A stretch of DNA of 64,000 nt. It comes from Lachnospiraceae bacterium. Its GTDB lineage: Bacteria > Bacillota > Clostridia > Lachnospirales > Lachnospiraceae. The stretch covers positions 186,001-250,000 of the forward strand of contig CAJTFW010000002.1 of NCBI GenBank assembly GCA_910575445.1, written 5' to 3'. How positions within the stretch are numbered: position 1 is the stretch's first letter; the number at the start of each line of letters is the position of its first letter. Shown piece after piece: positions 37,377 to 44,436 of the stretch. The notes below the pieces were generated by a model, which saw nothing but the letters and a program-made list of their open reading frames with translations, was not told the origin of the DNA and searched no databases. The translations under genes were made by a program, and so were the position numbers.

Positions 37377-37745
37377 TTATTTTGGTAAGGTATATTGCTC
37401 TTGAACAGCTATCGGAAGCTCGTCATATTGTATCTCGCTCCATTCGAGGACACCGCGAATAGGCATTACCGTCAGACGAATAAAAGCGTACTCTTTCAAT
37501 TCCCTTGACGTTCCAAAGGTAATGTCCTTTTCGTTTCCGTCCTCGTCATAGCAGCGCAGCGTATAGGAGAAATCCATGCTCCCTTCGAAGTTAATTACAC
37601 CTCCGGCAGATTCCGTCTGTTCGATCTTGCTGTTGTCAATCTGCGAATAATAGTAGGTGCTGCCTGCCCCTGAAAGCAGAAAAACGCCAAAACAAATTAC
37701 AATTAAAAAGACAACACCAATTCCAAATAATATTTTTTTCTTCAT
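37377..37745 (-). CDS. YxeA-family protein, accessory to lantibiotic immunity
   Basis: 122 aa. An N-terminal membrane segment (ILFGIGVVFLIVICFGVFLL) is followed by a small extracytoplasmic domain with YYYSQIDNSK, DFSYTLRCYDEDGNEKDITF and a C-terminal SEIQYDELP. These match the YxeA family (OB-like fold), often encoded next to bacitracin/lantibiotic transporters. The ATG has AGGAGGG upstream. It is the last gene of the transporter operon, 15 bp after lanG. Role in immunity is inferred from context. Confidence 0.8.
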   Translation of the reverse strand: MKKKILFGIGVVFLIVICFGVFLLSGAGSTYYYSQIDNSKIEQTESAGGVINFEGSMDFSYTLRCYDEDGNEKDITFGTSRELKEYAFIRLTVMPIRGVLEWSEIQYDELPIAVQEQYTLPK

Positions 37746-37760
37746 GTGAAAGCCCTCCTG

Positions 37761-38543
37761 TTACCAACCTTTTTTGGGAACGGTTTTTTTTACCTTTTTT
37801 ACGATTTTTGCCGACGAAGCATTTTTTGTTGTGGCTACAATAGCCGCAGAAATCAATAAAACAGTAATCATGCTAATACTACATAATCCAATATTCCAAT
37901 ATACGGCTGCGTCGTAGCTCCGATACTGAATTAGTCCCATACTTGCTGTTATAGGATAGATGTTTGCAAGCGTCATGTTTCCTGCCGCAAACATTCCTCC
38001 ATAACCATAGACAAATGCAAGAATGACACCTATCATGTGTCCGTTAGGGATACGGGCGGTAAAGGCTATAATCGGCGTTACGGCTATATATAAAAATAAA
38101 GTATTAAGAGTAATCTGTATCAAAGCCTGTATTACGGCTGTTGCCGAAAATCCCGGAAAGCCAACAAGTAATTCCGCAGCGACAGTAAAAGCCGTACTCG
38201 CTATACCCAAAAATACGGACAGGAAGCCGCAAATAATCAGTTTTCCTCCAATCAACGCGGGATAGGAAACAGGTATTGTCATAATGCTCTTTAAGGTATC
38301 ATCAGATTTCTCACGGGCAATAACATATCCTGCAATCAGAGTAATACACATAGGAAAAATGGTTGTCGTATTATTTTGAATGACCCGCTCTGCCAAATGC
38401 GGAAACGTCCAAACTGTACCGTCTAATGCGGTAGAACTAAAAAGAGTAATTCCGACAGAAAGAAACATTAACAGAACACCTGCCCAAATGACATGGTATC
38501 TCTTTAGCTTCCATAATTCTGTTTTGATAATCCGACACATCAT
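37761..38543 (-). CDS. lantibiotic-immunity ABC transporter permease, MutG/LanG-type
   Basis: 260 aa from the MMCRIIKTELWKLKRYHVIW start, which overlaps the preceding stop (TAATG). Six hydrophobic segments (WAGVLLMFLSVGITLF, TIFPMCITLIAGYVI, and others) match an ABC-2-type permease. The DDTLKSIMTIPVSY segment after helix two is typical of LanE/LanG. It should form the membrane half of the LanFEG exporter with the next-upstream permease, removing lantibiotic from the membrane. Confidence 0.88.
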   Translation of the reverse strand: MMCRIIKTELWKLKRYHVIWAGVLLMFLSVGITLFSSTALDGTVWTFPHLAERVIQNNTTTIFPMCITLIAGYVIAREKSDDTLKSIMTIPVSYPALIGGKLIICGFLSVFLGIASTAFTVAAELLVGFPGFSATAVIQALIQITLNTLFLYIAVTPIIAFTARIPNGHMIGVILAFVYGYGGMFAAGNMTLANIYPITASMGLIQYRSYDAAVYWNIGLCSISMITVLLISAAIVATTKNASSAKIVKKVKKTVPKKGW

Positions 38544-39337
38544 TATTCCCCCCTTTTCTTGTATAAGAAATCTATTAAATAGATTGATATAACAGCCATT
38601 AGCCCTAAAATGAGAACCGTCTGAAAGGTTGACGGAATAATCTTTTCCAAAGCTGTTACGTTTAATGGAAACCCGTGTTTTACCATATCTCCCGCACCCC
38701 AGAGCGTTGTCATGGGGATCGGCAGAAGCCAACATAACCATTTAGGCAATGTCCCGAATAGTGTTTCAACGGTAAGGCTTGCCACACTGTAAAACACACA
38801 TAATAAAATGGAAAAAATATATGTCTTGCTGAAAAAAACAACAAGTACAATTATAGGCAAAGTTCCTGCTGTAATAAAAATACCAAGCTCGATTGCAACT
38901 AATAGTTTATAGGCAATCCCATGTATTTCCATTGAGAAACTACCACAAATAACAGTAGCAAACATGGAAGCAAGACAAAAAATAATTCCAAAAGCAAACA
39001 GGACAATGATTTTTGCCATAATCATTTGAGTACTTGTTATCGGGATTGTGCGTAAATTTTTGAACGTGTCATTATCACGCTCCATAAAAAACAACATAGC
39101 AGCAATGACCCCAATAATACATGGCAGAAGAAAGATAACACCATATCCCATAACCATATTGAATAATCCGTCAAAAAGAACCGTTTTGTTCGGATACCGT
39201 TCCAGCATCCTCGGTGTTGCCATAAGGAATGTGATAGGAATAGGGAATAAAAAGGCAGACAAAAACACAAAAGGGATAAATTTCTTTCTCTTTAATTTCA
39301 TAAATTCACACTTTATAAGATCAAGCAATCCCTTCAC
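38543..39337 (-). CDS. lantibiotic-immunity ABC transporter permease, MutE/LanE-type
   Basis: 264 aa, six membrane segments with the family's NDTFKNLRTIPITSTQMIMAK after the second helix. It starts inside the end of lanF (17-bp overlap) and ends on the start of lanG (1-bp overlap), so the three are tightly coupled. Paired with LanG it forms the heterodimeric permease. Confidence 0.88.
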   Translation of the reverse strand: MKGLLDLIKCEFMKLKRKKFIPFVFLSAFLFPIPITFLMATPRMLERYPNKTVLFDGLFNMVMGYGVIFLLPCIIGVIAAMLFFMERDNDTFKNLRTIPITSTQMIMAKIIVLFAFGIIFCLASMFATVICGSFSMEIHGIAYKLLVAIELGIFITAGTLPIIVLVVFFSKTYIFSILLCVFYSVASLTVETLFGTLPKWLCWLLPIPMTTLWGAGDMVKHGFPLNVTALEKIIPSTFQTVLILGLMAVISIYLIDFLYKKRGE

Positions 39338-40244
39338 CCCCTGTTACACGCTTAAAATAATCTTCAAGGCTTTCTTCGCAGATATAGGCTTCTGATACGG
39401 TAAGCCCGTTTTCGACAAAGGCGGTTACAATTTCCCCGACAGAAATATCTAAATTATGCAGACGCATCTTGTAGTCGTCCTGTATGGTAAACTGCGTTTC
39501 ATGGAAACCTCGTTCTAAAATTCTTGCCGCCTGTGTTGTACTGGAAACGGTAAAACGGATATGTCTGCTGCTCTTTGCTTCCAGCTCTGCAAGGCTTTCT
39601 TCCTCCAATAATGCACCGTGGTCGATAATTCCTATATCATCAGCCAGCAATGCAATCTCGGAAAGAATATGGCTGGAAATCAGTATCGTTTTCCCTCTTT
39701 CCGTGCAGAGATCACGGATAAAAGAGCGCACTTCTGCAATTCCAATCGGGTCAAGACCGTTAATCGGTTCGTCTAAAATCAAAAGCTCCGGGTCGTGCAT
39801 AATGGCAAGGGCAATCGCCAGTCGCTGCTTCATTCCAAGCGAATATTGTGAGAACAGCTTTTTGTCTTTATAGGGAAGCCCCACTAAATCAAGTGCATTT
39901 TTAATTGCATTGCGGTTCGGCACTCCCCGCAGGGTAGCAAAAATGCGCAGGTTTTCAGTGGCAGTCAGATTAGGATAGAAGCCGGGGGATTCAATCAGAC
40001 TGCCAATCCGGGGCAGTAGCTTTTTCTCATTTGTCCGTAAAGGCTTTCCCCATATTGCCACTTCCCCGGAAGTGGGCTGTGTCAGCCCAAGCAGCATTTT
40101 CATTGTTGTTGTTTTTCCAGCTCCGTTTCTGCCAAGCAGACCATAGATACGCCCTTGCTGGACATGGATATTCAAATCTGCAACGCTTTTTTGTGTTCCG
40201 TATTGTTTTGTAAGATTTTTTGTTTCAATTACATATTTACTCAT
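39321..40244 (-). CDS. lantibiotic-immunity ABC transporter ATPase, MutF/LanF-type
   Basis: 307 aa. Walker A GRNGAGKTT near 38-46, signature YSLGMKQRLAIA, Walker B LLILDEPINGLDPIG. The loop normally containing a Q reads SLIESPGFYPNL, i.e. an E-loop, the hallmark of LanF and BcrA-type ATPases. A GGAGG site precedes ATG 40244. Transcription likely starts from the promoter with three 11-bp operator repeats just upstream. Confidence 0.93.
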   Translation of the reverse strand: MSKYVIETKNLTKQYGTQKSVADLNIHVQQGRIYGLLGRNGAGKTTTMKMLLGLTQPTSGEVAIWGKPLRTNEKKLLPRIGSLIESPGFYPNLTATENLRIFATLRGVPNRNAIKNALDLVGLPYKDKKLFSQYSLGMKQRLAIALAIMHDPELLILDEPINGLDPIGIAEVRSFIRDLCTERGKTILISSHILSEIALLADDIGIIDHGALLEEESLAELEAKSSRHIRFTVSSTTQAARILERGFHETQFTIQDDYKMRLHNLDISVGEIVTAFVENGLTVSEAYICEESLEDYFKRVTGGEGIA

Positions 40245-40270
40245 TGCGAAACCTCCTTTTCATATTTGCT

Positions 40271-40313
40271 ATTCTATCACTCTAACCTTGCCAAAACCTT
40301 GCCGAAACCTTGC
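40271..40313 (-). promoter_or_regulatory. LanF promoter with three 11-bp direct repeats, probable LanR operator
   Basis: On the plus strand AACCTTGCC occurs at 40284 and 40295, and AACCTTGC at 40306, at exact 11-bp spacing. On the minus strand the repeats (GGCAAGGTT) overlap the -35 position of a -10 box TAGAAT (40271-40276). Helically phased direct repeats abutting -35 are the usual site of OmpR-family activators. Confidence 0.75.
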
Positions 40314-40358
40314 TTTTTTCATGCTTTTACAGTTAGGCAAAGTTTGATAAAACTGAAA

Positions 40359-40382
40359 AATCCCCGTATTATTACAGGGATT
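40359..40382 (-). terminator. terminator at the end of the two-component operon
   Basis: Minus strand: AATCCCTGT pairs with ACGGGGATT around AATAAT (one T-G), followed by TTTC. It overlaps the last codons of the histidine kinase. Confidence 0.72.
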
Positions 40383-41295
40383 TTGGAAGTAATAAGGTAA
40401 ATGTAGTCCCTCTGTTGGGAGTGCTGTCAACGGTAATCGTTCCTTTGTGGGCAGCTACAAGTTCTTTTACGATTGATAAACCTAATCCATTTCCACCAGC
40501 AGACCGTGACTGATCGCATTGGTACATTCTTTCAAAAATATGTGGAAGATGATCGGGGGATATTCCTTTTCCATTATCTGTTATAGTGATTTTAGCTTGT
40601 AGGTCATTTTCAAAAACATGGAATATTATTTTAGTTCCCTTGCTATGGATAAGGACATTCTGCAACAGATTGTTGAGGATGCGGCTATAAGCGTTTGTAT
40701 CTATACGCATAAGATATTCTGTTTCCGGTATATCAAACACATAGTCAAAATTACTATTTTCTAAAACAGAAATCCAGTCAACTATAATATTCCGGGATAA
40801 TTCGTTTAAGTCTAAAATATCAAAATGAAAAATTTGTTCCCCGGAATCCAGTTTTACCCACTCAAAGAGATTTTCCACAAAATGCTTTAGGTAGTGAGCT
40901 TTCTCAAATGCAACATGAACATATTCGTCTTTTTCTTCTCCTGCAACTATCTTACATTCTATTGCTTCCAAATAACCAACCAAAGAAGCAAGGGGAGTTT
41001 TTACATCATGGGAAATACTTGTCATTAACCGTTTGTATGCCTGTTCAGATTGTTTTTGCTTGATAAGCTGCGTTTGGCTGTTCATTGCAATATCGTTTAT
41101 ACCATAGCAGATTTTTCTTGTCATATCGTTTTTTTTAGTCAACATACGGCGGTTTAAATTCCCGGATTTTATATCTTCGAGGGCTTCTTCGATAATAGAT
41201 AGTTGTCCCCGTACACGCCTGAGTTTTGTGACAAGAAACAAGATAAATAGAATTGCGATACAAAACGCAATCAATAAAAACAGATTAACATTCAT
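40372..41295 (-). CDS. sensor histidine kinase, LanK-like
   Basis: 307 aa from ATG 41295, with GGAGG at 6 bp. One clear N-terminal hydrophobic segment (LFLLIAFCIAILFILFLVTK) is followed by HisKA with SISHDVKTPLASLVGYLEAI (His96) and a HATPase domain with NLLQNVLIHS, ITDNGKGISPDHLPHIFERM and GGNGLGLSIVKEL. Almost no extracytoplasmic sensor domain exists, so it is an intramembrane-sensing type as expected for kinases acting with antimicrobial-peptide transporters. Confidence 0.9.
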   Translation of the reverse strand: MNVNLFLLIAFCIAILFILFLVTKLRRVRGQLSIIEEALEDIKSGNLNRRMLTKKNDMTRKICYGINDIAMNSQTQLIKQKQSEQAYKRLMTSISHDVKTPLASLVGYLEAIECKIVAGEEKDEYVHVAFEKAHYLKHFVENLFEWVKLDSGEQIFHFDILDLNELSRNIIVDWISVLENSNFDYVFDIPETEYLMRIDTNAYSRILNNLLQNVLIHSKGTKIIFHVFENDLQAKITITDNGKGISPDHLPHIFERMYQCDQSRSAGGNGLGLSIVKELVAAHKGTITVDSTPNRGTTFTLLLPKSL

Positions 41296-41296
41296 G

Positions 41297-41998
41297 TTAT
41301 GCCTCCATGTTAAAACGATAGCCAACACCACGGACGGTTAAAATATAAAAAGGATGTTCCGGGTCTGGTTCAATTTTTTTTCGTAATTTGCTGATAAAAG
41401 ACATGATATTGCTGTCGCCAAAAGCATATTCTTCCTCCCATACATGGGTATAAATCTGCTTTTTCGTAAATACTTTCCCTTTGTTCGCCGCAAGAAAAGA
41501 GAGCAGATCAAATTCTTTTCCTGTAAGCTCCACTTGTACGTCGTTCATAAAAACAAGACGATTAAGATTATCAATCGTCATTCCCTGGAACACCATACAA
41601 TCCGTTTCGGTGCTGGAAGTTGGATTGAGCAGGGTATAACGCCGGATAAGGGAATTTACACGCGCCATAAGCTCGTTAATGCTAAATGGCTTTGTCAGAT
41701 AATCGTCTGCCCCCATTCGCAAGCCGGACACTTTATCTTCTTCATCGCTTTTTGCAGTGAGCATAAGAACGGGGACATTGCTTGTCTGCCGTACTTGCTG
41801 CAATACCTGAAAGCCGTCTAAATCGGGCATCATGATATCAAGAATGATAAGTGAACAGGTATCTTTGTTTTCTGCCAAGATATGCAAGCCTTCTATACCG
41901 CCGCCTGCGACAATCGCAGCAAGGTTTTCCTGCTCTACGCATTTTTTCATAAGTGCGCAAAGCTCTTTATCATCATCAATAATCAAAACTTTATTCAT
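41297..41998 (-). CDS. OmpR-family response regulator, LanR-like
   Basis: 233 aa. Receiver domain with acidic pocket IIDDD and phospho-acceptor Asp54 in LIILDIMMPDLDGF, Lys in MLTAKSDEED. The C-terminal winged helix has VELTGKEFDLLSFLAANKGK and ISKLRKKIEPDPEHPFYI. It overlaps the HTH gene by 8 bp. It probably binds the three 11-bp repeats upstream of lanF. Confidence 0.92.
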   Translation of the reverse strand: MNKVLIIDDDKELCALMKKCVEQENLAAIVAGGGIEGLHILAENKDTCSLIILDIMMPDLDGFQVLQQVRQTSNVPVLMLTAKSDEEDKVSGLRMGADDYLTKPFSINELMARVNSLIRRYTLLNPTSSTETDCMVFQGMTIDNLNRLVFMNDVQVELTGKEFDLLSFLAANKGKVFTKKQIYTHVWEEEYAFGDSNIMSFISKLRKKIEPDPEHPFYILTVRGVGYRFNMEA

Positions 41999-42182
41999 GT
42001 TTTTTCTTCCTTTCTGCTTTCAACCGGGCATCTGTTGGTTTTTCTGCGTCTTTTGGTATCAGCCATAGCCGACTAAATTTTGCTACACCCGGTATGCGGT
42101 TTTCCTCACATAGCTTTTGCACCCATCTTTCTGAAATGCCCCATTTTTGTGCCGCTTCCGGGGCAGAAATATACTCTAACAT
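41991..42182 (-). CDS. small HTH DNA-binding protein, MerR/excisionase-type
   Basis: 63 aa: EYISAPEAAQKWGISERWVQ followed by KLCEENRIPGVAKFSRLW, then a lysine-rich tail. This is a minimal winged-helix of the type found in MerR N-domains and Xis-like proteins. It is the first gene of the LanRK operon and lies directly downstream of a promoter with a palindrome in its 17-bp spacer, so it may autoregulate the operon. Confidence 0.8.
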   Translation of the reverse strand: MLEYISAPEAAQKWGISERWVQKLCEENRIPGVAKFSRLWLIPKDAEKPTDARLKAERKKKHE

Positions 42183-42221
42183 TTTCAGTCTCTCTCGCTT
42201 TCTATAAGTTTTATCACCATA

Positions 42222-42250
42222 ATTATATACGGTTAACCGAATAAATTCAA
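42222..42250 (-). promoter_or_regulatory. promoter of the HTH-lanRK operon with a palindrome in the spacer
   Basis: Minus strand: TTGAAT (42245-42250), 17-bp spacer, TATAAT (42222-42227). The spacer contains the perfect palindrome CGGTTAACCG at 42230-42239, a position typical for MerR-like or repressor operators. Confidence 0.8.
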
Positions 42251-42639
42251 GAAATTAAATAATACTTGGTATTTCCCAAACTTCTTTATAGATAGATTAA
42301 AAAAATTTTTTGAGAAATTTTTCTCAAAGCTTCGTTAAAATCGCCTTGTACGGGGTTGTAGGTAGTGAGAGAACTATCAAGAGGGTTGGGGATACTTCCC
42401 AACAAGCAAATCTGTCCGGCAAGCTATACGGGCGGGTAGATTTACGGAAAAGGGTACTCTTTTCCTATGCTTGCTCCGAAACTTATTTTTTCTTTGGTAG
42501 TCTAATCTTATAATTGATATACTTCCACTAATACAAGAAAAACCAATGATTCTGTCATTAGTTTTGTCTATTTTCGGGGAATAAAAGCTCTTAGCATTCA
42601 TCATGCTGAAATTAAAAGTGCGAATTACCCGTATTCTAA
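42251..42639. other. noncoding region between cargo and DUF6414-like gene
   Basis: About 390 bp, AT-rich, without a credible ORF. Around 42387-42405 GTTGGG and CCCAAC form an inverted repeat (GTTGGGGATACTTCCCAAC). It is followed by GCAAATCTGTCCGGCAAG and a G-rich patch GGGCGGGTAG. This looks like a leftover of an element backbone, possibly transfer-origin or coding remnants, but nothing firm can be stated. Confidence 0.4.
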
Positions 42640-42668
42640 TTGATTTTGCGATAATTGCGACGTATAAT
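42640..42668 (+). promoter_or_regulatory. sigma-A promoter of the DUF6414-like gene
   Basis: TTGATT, 17-bp spacer, TATAAT, 37 bp before the start codon. Confidence 0.82.
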
Positions 42669-42705
42669 TTGTAAATGATCAAGGCACAAATGATGGGGGA
42701 TTTTT

Positions 42706-43410
42706 ATGGAATCTTTAAAAAATTATATTTATATGGATATGGTCGGAATAGATAGCTTGTTATCTCAAATTACATCAGAACTAGTAGAAACAAGCCATAT
42801 TCAGACAACAAGTAGAAAAGCCGGCAATGCAAATGGAAGCATTGGGTTTTCGGAAGTTGTCAAAAAAATATTTAAGGCAGATGTAAGTGTTTCTGGTGAA
42901 ATGGAATCTGTACAAACAATTGATAAAACCACAACACAACCTTATGAAGCAAAAATACAGCAGATTATTCAGTATGTCGAAAAGTGCGAAGTAGTATTGA
43001 AAAATAGGGCAGAAATACATAAAAACTATCAAGAGGATAAACAAAACTTTGTGTTACTTACAATGCCTTTTGATACAGATTTCTATCATAACGATTGGTT
43101 TAAAACAGTAGATTTAGCAAATCAATGTGGATATATTCCATTCTATAAAGGTGGAGATGCCACTAATAAATTTAAAGATACATATCAGTATGATGATTCT
43201 TATTATAAGACAATGGCTTTGAAAAAAATCAAGTTAACCATGAACCTAAGTATAAAGAAAATGGAACCCTTAGGTGGTTTCTCATCTCATTTGGCAACTT
43301 TATTTAGAGTAACAAAAGGAACAAATATTCGTTTGGGAGTATTTGGTCATGTATATAAATTAACGGAATCCGTTTATCAAATAAAACCTTATGCTGTATG
43401 GAGAGGTTGA
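42706..43410 (+). CDS. DUF6414-like protein, orphan cargo of the mobile element
   Basis: 234 aa, cytoplasmic, no membrane segment. It starts MESLKNYIYMDMVGIDSLLS; the IYMD opening followed by a Q-I-T segment is what I recall of the DUF6414 family, but this assignment is weak. The middle has KYHN-like polar stretches and a QIIQYVEKCEVVLKNRAEIH helix. It has GGGGGA upstream of the ATG and its own promoter. It is the only cargo gene on the plus strand and has an AT-rich base composition unlike the int/xis end. Function unknown; position in a mobile element makes a defence or interference role possible but unproven. Confidence 0.6.
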   Translation: MESLKNYIYMDMVGIDSLLSQITSELVETSHIQTTSRKAGNANGSIGFSEVVKKIFKADVSVSGEMESVQTIDKTTTQPYEAKIQQIIQYVEKCEVVLKNRAEIHKNYQEDKQNFVLLTMPFDTDFYHNDWFKTVDLANQCGYIPFYKGGDATNKFKDTYQYDDSYYKTMALKKIKLTMNLSIKKMEPLGGFSSHLATLFRVTKGTNIRLGVFGHVYKLTESVYQIKPYAVWRG

Positions 43411-43604
43411 TATTTGTGGCTTTATTCTTGCTATGCTCAGAGCAATAAATAATGTGTAATAATTGCTGATTACCGACGAGACGTTAAAAGCATGGCACAT
43501 AAGTACTGCTTGATATTGCGAATTGTGACCAGATTCTCCAACATACAGTCTAATACAAAACTGATATACTTTATCCGGCAAATTATAAATACGTTTTGTA
43601 TATT

Positions 43605-43805
43605 TTACCTTTCCATTCTGGTGGCTTTACTGTTTCTTAGCCAAAGAGACGGGGAAAAAGATAGGAAGGGAAAGGAATAGATATTTTGTAAATCAGTATT
43701 TAGTATATCTTTATTTAATTGCATTGGATTTTCCGACGTCGGATAATCCGGTATCGGAAAATCCAATATCGGGTTATCCGGTGTCGGGTTCCCAATATCG
43801 AGCAA
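43605..43805 (-). pseudogene. remnant of a RepA-type replication initiator (linker region only)
   Basis: A 66-codon frame whose product starts LDIGNPTPDNPILDFPIPDY and continues PTSENPMQLNKDILNTDLQN. The repeating [DN]-x-P-[IT]-x-[DE]-[NF]-P pattern followed by QLNKDILN is the interdomain linker of RepA proteins carried by Firmicutes integrative elements. The N-terminal replication domain and C-terminal DnaD-like domain are absent. The DNA itself is a degenerate short-period repeat (TATCGG / TTATCCGG units). No start with a good ribosome-binding site is seen. Confidence 0.55.
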
Positions 43806-44135
43806 TATCGGTTGAGGTTCTTTTGGAAAACAGCCATAACTTCAGCACTCCTTTTGCTGTGGGTATGTTACGCAATAGAATGCCATTTTGGCGGGGATAG
43901 GCATAAATCCTTATCTCCGGCAGAAACACACCCGCAAAACCGCTTGTAGCAAGTCTCTTTTTGCTTCTATCGCGTAACATGAGGGTATATAAAGCGGCGT
44001 TCCCGTTTTCCCTGTTATGGGATAGAGAAACGCCGTGTCTGTGTCGTATTCAGTTTTCATTTATTCTTTCAATGTCGTACTGATATTGGAGTTTGCACGA
44101 TTCCGGGCGGCATATCAAGGCTCTTTCCCTTAAAA
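43806..44135. other. right-arm remnant DNA of the element, no intact gene
   Basis: No credible coding sequence. CGGCGTT and AACGCCG form an inverted repeat at about 43995-44035 (minus-strand order CGGCGTTTCTC ... GGGAACGCCG). The sequence looks like eroded backbone of an integrative element. Confidence 0.4.
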
Positions 44136-44157
44136 GTCGTAAATTGGTAGTAAATTC
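44136..44157 (+). repeat. DR-2-type Int N-domain binding repeats, right end
   Basis: GTCGTAAAT at 44136-44144 and GGTAGTAAATTC at 44146-44157, in the same orientation as the pair at 34181-34202. Presence at both ends supports the element boundaries. Confidence 0.75.
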
Positions 44158-44240
44158 AGCTTGAAATCCTGCTTGTACGCCCGTAAATCAAGGCTTTTTT
44201 GAGATAATCAAGCGTTTTTGTATAAAAATGAAAAAAAGTG

Positions 44241-44269
44241 TTGACACTCCTTCAGGGCTGTGATATTAT
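44241..44269 (+). promoter_or_regulatory. sigma-A promoter of tRNA-Thr
   Basis: TTGACA, 17-bp spacer, TATTAT. It begins about 12 bp beyond the proposed right junction of the mobile element, so insertion left the tRNA promoter intact. Confidence 0.88.
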
Positions 44270-44298
44270 AATCGAGTCGCAAGAAAGCGACAAGATAA

Positions 44299-44371
44299 GC
44301 TGCTGTGGCTCAGTCGGTAGAGCGTCGCATTGGTAGTGCGGAGGTCACGGGTCCGATTCCCGTCAGCAGCT
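44299..44371 (+). tRNA. tRNA-Thr (anticodon GGT)
   Basis: Acceptor GCTGCTG pairs with CAGCAGC. D arm GCTCAGTCGGTAGAGC, anticodon stem TCGCA/TGCGG with loop TTGGTAG, T arm ACGGG/CCCGT with loop TCCGATT. CCA is not encoded. Confidence 0.94.
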
Positions 44372-44378
44372 TTATGGA

Positions 44379-44408
44379 GCGGAGATTCGATAGAATTTCC
44401 GCTTTTTT
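44379..44408 (+). terminator. terminator after tRNA-Thr
   Basis: GCGGAGATTC pairs with GAATTTCCGC (one G-T) around GATA, followed by six T residues. Confidence 0.88.
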
Positions 44409-44436
44409 CAAATGAAAAATTTGGAGGGAGTTTGGA

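Larger units (their letters stand above)
34031..44228. mobile_element. degenerate Tn916-family integrative element carrying a lantibiotic-immunity module
   Basis: About 10.2 kb between rlmB and the tRNA-Thr promoter. The recombination end (Int, Xis, HTH regulator, sigma-like regulator, all minus strand) has the Tn916 gene order. DR-2-like Int-binding sequences lie inside both ends. Both proposed junctions look like Tn916 targets: TTTTTATCGAAAA at 34031-34043 and TTTTTGTATAAAAA at 44215-44228. Cargo is HTH-LanR-LanK-LanFEG-YxeA plus a DUF6414-like gene; a RepA scrap remains. No relaxase, coupling protein or type IV secretion genes are present, so self-transfer is not expected. Ends are proposals, accurate to perhaps 10-20 bp. 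Confidence 0.85.

Noticed and set aside
34212-44371. Integration into the tRNA-Thr gene as attachment site
   Set aside because: The tRNA and its promoter are intact and lie beyond the element. No tRNA 3' fragment is found at the rlmB side, and the integrase is Tn916-type, which targets AT-rich sites rather than tRNA genes.
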